A DNA stretch of 64,000 bases from Hemibagrus wyckioides (Eukaryota; Chordata; Actinopteri; Siluriformes; Bagridae). A model generated the notes under the pieces. The model was given only the letters and a program-made list of their open reading frames with translations. It was not told the DNA's origin and did no database searches. The position numbers were made by a program, and so were the translations under genes. Shown here piece after piece: positions 56,969 to 64,000 of this stretch (positions are counted from its first letter, which is position 1; the number at the start of each line of letters is the position of its first letter). The stretch spans positions 29,488,091-29,552,090 of the forward strand of contig NC_080717.1 in the NCBI RefSeq assembly GCF_019097595.1, in the 5' to 3' direction.

Positions 56969-57464
56969 ATCATGGGGTTGGCCAATGATGGAGAATGGAC
57001 AGTGGTGCATCATGGGAAACGTGGTCGTGCCCACATGCACAACACGGTAAAACGACCACACAATTTTCATCCCAGGCAGGACAGCTGGCCTGTTTGAGAC
57101 CAGGGAATGGGAACAGGTTGGGGGAAAACCGTGCTTTTCCTGTGCCCTGTTCAGGTGGGCGGCAGGTTCGTTTCCTTTTCCCTAACCATAACCCTAAGTG
57201 TCACGACCCAAATCGTTCATGTAGAAATGGTTTAGGAGCACGTTTCAGACCATTTGGAGTAGTCTGGTATATGTTCTGTGGTTAATTTTTTTGAAAGTTG
57301 TACTCGTAGTAAAGTTTGTATAGTAGAACACAGACAAATTGAATTGTGTGTCCTGTCCGGGATAAAGGCTGTGTAGCTGTTTTATAGCGTTGTGCATGTG
57401 GGCATGACCACGTTTCCCATGATGGACCACTGTCCACTCTCCATCATCAACAAATCCCATGATG
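56969..57464. repeat. Inverted-repeat element, copy 1
   Basis: Arm 1 (56969-57063) and the reverse complement of arm 2 (57370-57464) share GACAGTGGTSCATCATGGGA, AACGTGGTCRTGCCCACATG, CACAAC and flanking words at roughly 85-90% identity, with about 305 bp between. It could be a foldback or MITE-like element. A small CCCTAACCATAACCCTAAG tract lies inside near 57179-57197. Confidence 0.85.
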
Positions 57465-57682
57465 GACTTACGGTTAGGGCAAGGAGTTAATTAAACAGGT
57501 GAGTGGCAATGGAAAGTTTTTAGTGTTGTGCATATGACTTACATTTATGCATTATCTCACACAGAATTGCATCATAAGCTAAACTCATGTAGAAGTTATG
57601 TAATATTTAATTAAGAGGTATTGTAGAAATGTTGGATTTTATACTGAAATACTGGGTCACACCCAACAACTCACTATGAAAC

Positions 57683-57918
57683 TTAGGGTTAGGGTTAGGG
57701 TTGGGGTTAGCGTTAGGGTTGGGGATAGGATTCGGGTTAGGGATTAGGGTTAGGGTTAGGAACTAGGGTTAGGGTTGGGGTTAGGGTTAGGGTTAGGAAT
57801 TAGGGTTAGGGGTCAGGGGTTAGGGGTTAGGGTTAGGGTTAAGGGTTAGGGTTAGGGCAGGGTTAGGGTTAGGGTCAGGGTCAGGGTCAGGGTCAGGGTC
57901 AGGGTTAGGGTTAGGGTT
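57683..57918 (+). repeat. Degenerate TTAGGG array between the two units
   Basis: About 235 bp of TTAGGG with variants TTGGGG, TCAGGG, TTAGCG and GATTAGGG. The G-rich strand is the + strand throughout, i.e. oriented as if the chromosome end lay to the right. The run GTCAGGGTCAGGGTCAGGGT near 57870-57902 shows a variant that itself became amplified. Confidence 0.97.
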
Positions 57919-58071
57919 CCTGTCACCGATCCATCGTGCTGTGTATACACAACAGTGATCTGATGACTTTGAAAATTGTGCAGTGTGAACTTGGCATAAG
58001 AGTAATATTGTAGAGGTGTGTAAATTAGCGAAGGCGATGTCTGATGCTGTAGTATGCTCTGGCCCCATCCC

Positions 58072-58651
58072 AGAATCAGAAAAAGTTTTATTGCCAGGTA
58101 CAGCAAAGGGTCAGCAAAGAGCACGAAGAAGGAATTTGTCTTGGTGTCAGGTGTGAACATGTACACAGGTATGAAATATCTGAACAAATGTACACAATTT
58201 TAGAAAAGAGCTAGAATAAGTTAAATAAATACTGTATAAAGTGACTTGCATGAGAAGTAGTGCAATTTAGAATATAAAAAGTGAAAGTGACTGTCCAAAC
58301 ATATATACAGATGTGAAATATGTACACAATCTAGAATGAAATAAATATTGTGTACAAAAGTGTGAGTTTGAATGAACAGTAGTGCAATTTAGAATGTGGA
58401 AATGACTGTCCATATGTTTTTTAGGGGGGTCATCTGGGGGTAAGTGAGGCACTGTTCAGCAGGCTGACTGCAGTGGGGAAGAAACTGTTCTTGTGGCGTG
58501 AGGTCCTGGTCCTGATGCACAGGAGCCTCTTGCCAGAGGGGAGGGACTGAAAAAGTTTGTTTCCGGGATCAGAGGGGTCGGCTGCGATCTTGGCTGGACA
58601 TCTCTGGGTCCTGGAGACGTACAGCTCCTGGAGAGATCGGAGACTGCAGCC
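58072..58651 (-). pseudogene. Rex1-like LINE 3' part, copy 2
   Basis: Duplicate of 55588-56176; differs by the 6-bp deletion near 58127 and one A to G change near 58498. Confidence 0.85.
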
Positions 58652-58694
58652 TAGGGTTAGCTAACCCTAACCCTAACCCTAACCCTAACCCTAC
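58651..58694. repeat. Telomere-like tract inside the LINE, copy 2
   Basis: Same head-to-head layout as 56173-56216; the palindrome is at 58652-58669. Here all CCCTAA units are canonical, whereas copy 1 has one CCCTGA. Confidence 0.95.
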
Positions 58695-59367
58695 TCAGCC
58701 GAGTGGATGACACGCTGCAGCTTGGCCTTGTCCCTGGCTGTAGCTGCAGCAAACCAGACCGTGATGGAGGATGTGAGGATAGATTAGATGATGGCAGTGT
58801 AGAAGTTCCCTGGCGTCTTCTCAGGGAGAAGAAACTTCTTCAGCTGCCGCAGGAAATACATCCTCTGCTGAGCCTTCTTGGTGAGGGAGCTGATGTTCTG
58901 CTCCCACTTGAGCTCCTGGTTGATGGTGGTGCCCAGGAAGCAGAAGGACTCGACAGATGTCACAGGAGAGTCACAAAGGATGACGGGGAAGGGTGGCTGG
59001 GACCTTCCTGAAATCCACTATCATTTCCTCTGTCTTGAGAGAGTTGAGCTCCAGGTTGTTCATGCTGCACCATGACACCATTTGGTCCATCTCACTCCTG
59101 TAGGCAGACTCATCCCCATCAGAGATGAGGCCGATGTCATCAGCAAACTTCAGGAGATTGACAGACTGGTGACTAGATGTGCAGCCATTGGTATAGAGGG
59201 AAAATAGCAGAGGAGAAAGGACACAGCCCTGGGGGGATCCAGTGCTGATGTTCCGGGAGTCAGAGACATGCTTACCCGGGCTCACAAACTGCCATCTCTC
59301 TTTCAGGAAGTCTGTGATCCAACTGCAAATGGAGTCAGGCACATTCAGCTGGGATAGCTTGTCTCGA
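58695..59367 (-). pseudogene. Rex1-like LINE reverse transcriptase part, copy 2
   Basis: Duplicate of 56217-56889; the frame 58971-59342 translates to the same 123 residues, including SPQGCVLSPLLF and FADD. Confidence 0.88.
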
Positions 59368-59369
59368 AG

Positions 59370-59402
59370 TAGGGTTGGGTTTTGGGTTTAGGGTTAGGGT
59401 AA
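59370..59402. repeat. Degenerate TTAGGG tract at the LINE edge, copy 2
   Basis: Duplicate of 56892-56924. Confidence 0.85.
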
Positions 59403-59446
59403 TAGGATAAAATTAAAAATACATTAAAAAGCCCAGCAACAACTTC

Positions 59447-59941
59447 ATCATGGGGTTGGCCAATGATGGAGAATGGACAGTGGTGCATCATGGGAAACGT
59501 GGTCGTGCCCACATGCACAACACGGTAAAACGACCACACAATTTTCATCCCAGGCAGGACAGCTGGCCTGTTTGAGACCAGGGAATGGGAACAGGTTGGG
59601 GGAAAACCGTGCTTTTCCTGTGCCCTGTTCAGGTGGGCGGCAGGTTCGTTTCCTTTTCCCTAACCATAACCCTAAGTGTCACGACCCAAATCGTTCATGT
59701 AGAAATGGTTTAGGAGCACGTTTCAGACCATTTGGAGTAGTCTGGTATATGTTCTGTGGTTAAATTTTTGAAAGTTGTACTCGTAGTAAAGTTTGTATAG
59801 TAGAACACAGACAAATTGAATTGTGTGTCCTGTCCGGGATAAAGGCTGTGTAGCTGTTTTATAGCGTTGTGCATGTGGGCATGACCACGTTTCCCATGAT
59901 GGACCACTGTCCACTCTCCATCATCAACAAATCCCATGATG
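59447..59941. repeat. Inverted-repeat element, copy 2
   Basis: Duplicate of 56969-57464; arms at about 59447-59541 and 59847-59941. Confidence 0.85.
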
Positions 59942-60159
59942 GACTTACGGTTAGGGCAAGGAGTTAATTAAACAGGTGAGTGGCAATGGAAAGTTTTTAG
60001 TGTTGTGCATATGACTTACATTTATGCATTATCTCACACAGAATTGCATCATAAGCTAAACTCATGTAGAAGTTATGTAATATTTAATTAAGAGGTATTG
60101 TAGAAATGTTGGATTTTATACTGAAATACTGGGTCACACCCAACAACTCACTTTGAAAC

Positions 60160-60240
60160 TTAGGTTAGGTTAGGTTAGGGTTAGGTTGTGCCAGGCTAGG
60201 GGCTTAGGTTAGGCCAGGCCAGGCCAGGTTAGGCCAGGCC
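60160..60240 (+). repeat. Transition zone from TTAGG to CCAGG
   Basis: TTAGGTTAGGTTAGGTTAGG followed by GTTAGGTTGTGCCAGGCTAG, then mixtures of TTAGG and CCAGG, before nearly pure CCAGG. It replaces, at the homologous point, the TTAGGG array that follows copy 1. Confidence 0.93.
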
Positions 60241-62914
60241 AGGCCAGTGGCCAAGGGCCAGGCTGGGCGGCCAGGCCAGGCCAGGCCAGGCCAGGCCAGG
60301 CCAGGCCAGGCAGCAGGCAGGCCAGGCTGTGCTGTGCCAGGCCAGGCCAGGCCAGGCCAGGCCAGGCCAGGCCAGGCCAGGCCAGGCCAGGCCAGTGCCA
60401 GGCCAGGCCAGGCCAGGCCAGGCCAGGCCAGGCCAGGCCAGGCCAGGCCAGGCCAGGCCAGGCCAGGCCAGGCCAGGCCAGGCCAGGCCAGGCCAGGCCA
60501 GGCCAGGCCAGGCCAGGCCAGGCCAGGCCAGGCCAGGCCAGCCAGGCTGTGCCAGGCCAGGCCAGGCCAGGCCAGGCCAGGCCAGGCCAGGCCAGGCCAG
60601 GCTGTGCTGTGCCAGGCCAGGCCAGGCCAGGCCAGGCCAGGCTGTGCAGGCCAGGCCAGGCCAGGCCAGGCCAGGCCAGGCCAGGCCAGGCCAGGCCAGG
60701 CCAGGCCAGGCTGTGCTGTGCTGTGCCAGGCCAGGCCAGGCCAGGCCAGGCTGTGCCAGGCCAGGCCAGGCCAGGCCAGGCCAGGCCAGGCCAGGCCAGG
60801 CCAGGCCAGGCCAGGCCAGGCCAGGCCAGGCCAGGCCAGGCCAGGCCAGGCCAGGCCAGGCCAGGCCAGGCCAGGCCAGGCCAGGCCAGGCCAGGCCAGG
60901 CCAGGCCAGGCCAGGCCAGGCCAGGCCAGGCCAGGCCAGGCCAGGCCAGGCCAGGCCAGGCCAGGCCAGGCCAGGCCAGGCCAGGCCAGGCCAGGCCAGG
61001 CCAGGCCAGGCCAGGCCAGGCCAGGCCAGGCCAGGCCAGGCCAGGCCAGGCCAGGCCAGGCCAGGCCAGGCCAGGCCAGGCCAGGCCAGGCCAGGCCAGG
61101 CCAGGCCAGGCCAGGCCAGGCCAGGCCAGGCCAGGCCAGGCCAGGCCAGGCCAGGCCAGGCCAGGCCAGGCAGCCAGGCCAGGCCAGGCCAGGCCAGGCC
61201 AGGCCAGGCCAGGCCAGGCCAGGCCAGGCCAGGCCAGGCCAGGCCAGGCTAGGCCAGGCCAGGCCAGGCCAGGCCAGGCCAGGCCAGGCCAGGCCAGGCC
61301 AGGCTAGGCCAGGCCAGGCCAGGCCAGGCCAGGCCAGGCTAGGCCAGGCCAGGCTGTGCCAGGCTAGGCCAGGCTAGGCCAGGCTGTGCATAGGCCAGGC
61401 TAGGCTAGGCTAGGCAGGCCAGGCCAGGCCAGGCCAGGCCAGGCCAGGCCAGGCCAGGCCAGGCCAGGCCAGGCCAGGCCAGGCCAGGCCAGGCCAGGCC
61501 AGGCCAGGCCAGGCCAGGCCAGGCCAGGCTGTGCCAGGCCAGGCCAGGCCAGGCCAGGCCAGGCCAGGCCAGGCCAGGCCAGGCCAGGCCAGGCCAGGCC
61601 AGGCCAGGCCAGGCCAGGCCAGGCCAGGCCAGGCCAGGCCAGGCCAGGCCAGGCCAGGCCAGGCCAGGCCAGGCCAGGCCAGGCCAGGCCAGGCCAGGCC
61701 AGGCCAGGCCAGGCCAGGCCAGGCCAGGCCAGCTGTGCCAGGCCAGGCCAGGCCAGGCCAGGCCAGGCCAGGCCAGGCCAGGCCAGGCCAGGCCAGGCCA
61801 GGCCAGGCCAGGCCAGGCCAGGCCAGGCCAGGCCAGGCCAGGCCAGGCCAGGCCAGGCCAGGCCAGGCCAGGCCAGGCCAGGCCAGGCCAGGCCAGGCCA
61901 GGCCAGGGCCAGGCCAGGCCAGGCCAGGCCAGGCCAGGCCAGGCCAGGCCAGGCCAGGCCAGGCCAGCTCAGGCAGGCCAGGCCAGGCTAGGCCAGGCCA
62001 GGGCCAGGCCAGGCTAGGCTAGGCCAGGCTAGCCAGGCCAGGCCAGGCCAGGCCAGGCCAGGCCAGGCCAGGCTAGGCCAGGCTGTGCCAGGCCAGGCTG
62101 TGCCAGGCTAGGCCAGGCCAGGCTGTGCTGTGCTAGGCCAGGCTGTGCCAGGCCAGGCCAGGCCAGGCCAGGCCAGTGCTGTGCTGTGGCCAGGCCAGGC
62201 CAGGCTGTGCCAGGCCAGGCCAGGCCAGGCCAGGCCAGGCCAGGCCAGGCTGTGCTGTGCCAGGCCAGGCCAGGCCAGGCCAGGCCAGGCCAGGCCAGGC
62301 CAGGCCAGGCCAGGCCAGGCCAGGCCAGGCCAGGCCAGGCCAGGCCAGGCCAGGCCAGGCCAGGCCAGGCCAGGCCAGGCCAGGCCAGGCCAGGCCAGGC
62401 CAGGCCAGGCCAGGCCAGGCCAGGCCAGGCAGCTGTGCCAGGCCAGGCCAGGCCAGGCCAGGCCAGGCCAGGCCAGGCCAGGCCAGGCCAGGCCAGGCCA
62501 GGCCAGGCCAGGCCAGGCCAGGCCAGGCTGTGCCAGGCCAGGCCAGGCCAGGCCAGGCCAGGCCAGGCCAGGCCAGGCCAGGCCAGGCCAGGCCAGGCCA
62601 GGCCAGGCCAGGCCAGGCCAGGCCAGGCCAGGCCAGGCCAGGCCAGGCCAGGCCAGGCCAGGCCAGGCCAGGCCAGGCCAGGCCAGGCCAGGCCAGGCCA
62701 GGCCAGGCCAGGCCAGGCCAGGCCAGGCCAGGCCAGGCCAGGCCAGGCTAGGCCAGGCCAGGCCAGGCCAGGCCAGGCCAGGCCAGGCCAGGCCAGGCCA
62801 GGCCAGGCCAGGCCAGGCCAGGCCAGGCCAGGCCAGGCCAGGCCAGGCTAGGCCAGGCCAGGCCAGGCCAGGCCAGGCCAGGCCAGGCTAGGCCAGGCCA
62901 GGCTAGGCCAGGCT

Positions 62915-63265
62915 GTGCTAGGCCAGGCCAGGCTGTGCTGTGCTGTGCTGTGCTGTGCTGTGCTGTGCTGTGCTGTGCTGCTGTGCCAGGCCAGGCTGTG
63001 CTGTGCTGTGCTGTGCTGTGCTGTGCTGTGCTGTGCTGTGCTGTGCCAGTGCTGTGCTGTGCTGTGCCAGGCCAGGCTGTGCCAGGCTGTGCTGTGCTGT
63101 GCCAGTGCTGTGCTGTGCTGTGCTGTGCTGTGCCAGGCCAGGCCAGGCTGTGCCAGGCCAGCCAGCCAGGCTGTGCCAGGCTGTGCTGTGCCAGGCCAGT
63201 GCTGTGCTGTGCTGTGCCAGGCTGTGCCAGGCCAGGCCAGCCAGGCTGTGCCAGGCTGTGCTGTG
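62915..63265. repeat. CTGTG-rich sub-block of the satellite
   Basis: Runs of up to about ten consecutive CTGTG units (for example 62931-62979 and 62996-63045) alternate with CCAGG units. The switch between unit types is abrupt. Confidence 0.95.
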
Positions 63266-63794
63266 CTGTGCCAGGCCAGGCCAGGCCAGGCCAGGCCAGG
63301 CCAGGCCAGGCCAGGCCAGGCCAGGCCAGGCCAGGCCAGGCCAGGCCAGGCCAGGCCAGGCCAGGCCAGGCCAGGCCAGGCCAGGCCAGGCCAGGCCAGG
63401 CCAGGCCAGGCCAGGCCAGGCCAGGCCAGGCCAGGCCAGGCCAGGCCAGGCCAGGCCAGGCCAGGCCAGGCTGGCCAGGCCAGGCCAGGCCAGGCCAGGC
63501 TGTGCCAGGCCAGGCCAGGCCAGGCCAGGCCAGGCCAGGCCAGGCCAGGCCAGGCCAGGCCAGGCCAGGCCAGGCCAGGCCAGGCCAGGCCAGGCCAGGC
63601 CAGGCCAGGCCAGGCCAGGCCAGGCCAGGCCAGGCCAGGCCAGGCCAGGGCCAGGCCAGGCCAGGCCAGGCCAGGCCAGGCCAGGCCAGGCTAGGCCAGG
63701 CCAGGCCAGGCCAGGCCAGGGCCAGGCCAGGCTAGGCCAGGCTAGGCCAGGCCAGGCCAGGCTAGGCCAGGCCAGGCTAGGCCAGGCCTGTGCC

Positions 63795-64000
63795 AGGCTA
63801 GGCCAGGCTGTGCTGTGCCAGGCTGTGCTGTGCTGTGCTGTGCTGTGCTGTGCTGTGCTGTGCCAGGCCAGGCCAGGCCAGGCCAGGCCAGGCTGTGCTG
63901 TGCTGTGCCAGGCCAGGCTGTGCTGTGCCAGGCCAGGCCAGGCTGTGCTGCAGGCCAGGCCAGGCCAGGCCTGTGCTGTGCCAGGCCAGGCTGTGCTGTG
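63795..64000. repeat. Second CTGTG-rich sub-block
   Basis: CTGTG runs (63806-63860 and further) mixed with CCAGG; continues to the window end, so its full length is unknown. Confidence 0.95.

Larger units (their letters stand above)
55432..57682. repeat. Subtelomere-like unit, copy 1
   Basis: About 2.25 kb from GTTCCTGTCACCGATCCATC to CAACTCACTATGAAACTT. It recurs almost base for base at 57916-60159. Differences noticed: ACTTTACAGTAG versus ACGAAG (6 bp), GGCATGAGG versus GGCGTGAGG, CCCTGACCCT versus CCCTAACCCT, a 1-bp T-run change near 57283, and CTATGAA versus CTTTGAA. It carries a Rex1-like LINE fragment, telomere-like tracts and an inverted repeat. Confidence 0.95.
57916..60159. repeat. 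Subtelomere-like unit, copy 2
   Basis: Second, almost identical copy of 55432-57682 (offset 2484 bp falling to 2477 bp through small deletions). It starts inside the TTAGGG array and ends where TTAGG repeats begin. Confidence 0.95.
60241..64000. repeat. CCAGG pentamer satellite with in-register variants
   Basis: About 3.76 kb, continuing past the window. The basic unit is CCAGG (read also as AGGCC). Scattered single units or runs are CTAGG or CTGTG, and these nearly always keep the 5-bp register. The array has about 80% GC yet almost no CpG (one seen, near 60268). Because five is not a multiple of three and no unit gives a stop in most frames, all + frames stay open for hundreds of codons as Gln-Ala-Arg-Pro-Gly repeats; these are not genes. 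Confidence 0.98.

Noticed and set aside
55432..60159. CRISPR-like direct repeat arrays
   Set aside because: The genome is a vertebrate's, and the repeats are telomeric or satellite units without unique spacers.
60247..63735. Several open frames of 160-376 codons reading Gln-Ala-Arg-Pro-Gly repeats
   Set aside because: They are translations of the CCAGG satellite. A 5-bp unit gives the same five-residue repeat in every frame and lacks stops, so length means nothing here.

Overview
This is nuclear DNA of a teleost fish. The evidence is an AT-rich, intron-dominated background full of dinucleotide microsatellites, Tc1-type transposons, tRNA-derived SINEs and CR1/L2/Rex1-type LINE fragments, plus two recognisable vertebrate genes with spliced or single-exon structure. 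The style of the SINEs and dispersed repeats suggests an ostariophysan (possibly a catfish), but that is an impression, not a proof.

Positions 1 to about 40,250 hold one gene-in-gene locus. The last three coding exons of immp2l (inner mitochondrial membrane peptidase subunit 2-like) lie on the + strand at 25935-26000, 33962-34064 and 39923-40087, followed by a poly(A) signal at 40244. Upstream immp2l exons were not found, so everything left of 25935 is most simply one large immp2l intron. Inside that intron, on the opposite strand, sits an intact single-exon lrrn3 gene (13051-15126), the same nesting known in mammals. The introns also carry an apparently intact Tc1-like transposon (9145-10392), its internally deleted relative (28865), a TA-flanked non-autonomous element (15946-16530), several SINEs, a retrotransposon 3' end with an 18-bp target duplication (20419-20680) and an L1 5' fragment (29629-30441).

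Positions 40,250 to 55,400 are a gene-poor repeat graveyard: a degenerate GACT-type array, a SINE whose 3' end matches a nearby LINE tail, a Tigger-like element, three diverged LINE reverse-transcriptase fragments, a diverged local duplication, a probable solo LTR that landed at the edge of one of two duplicated exon-like segments, and a few unexplained exon-like open reading frames.

Positions 55,400 to 64,000 look subtelomeric. A unit of about 2.25 kb is present twice, nearly identical, offset by about 2.48 kb. Each copy holds a Rex1-like LINE fragment whose reading frame is interrupted by a head-to-head telomeric (CCCTAA) tract, more TTAGGG-like tracts, and a pair of inverted repeats. The first copy ends in a degenerate TTAGGG array. 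The second ends at the homologous point in TTAGG repeats, which change into a pentamer satellite of about 3.8 kb (CCAGG with in-register CTAGG and CTGTG variants) running off the window end. That telomere-to-pentamer transition is the most unusual structure here.
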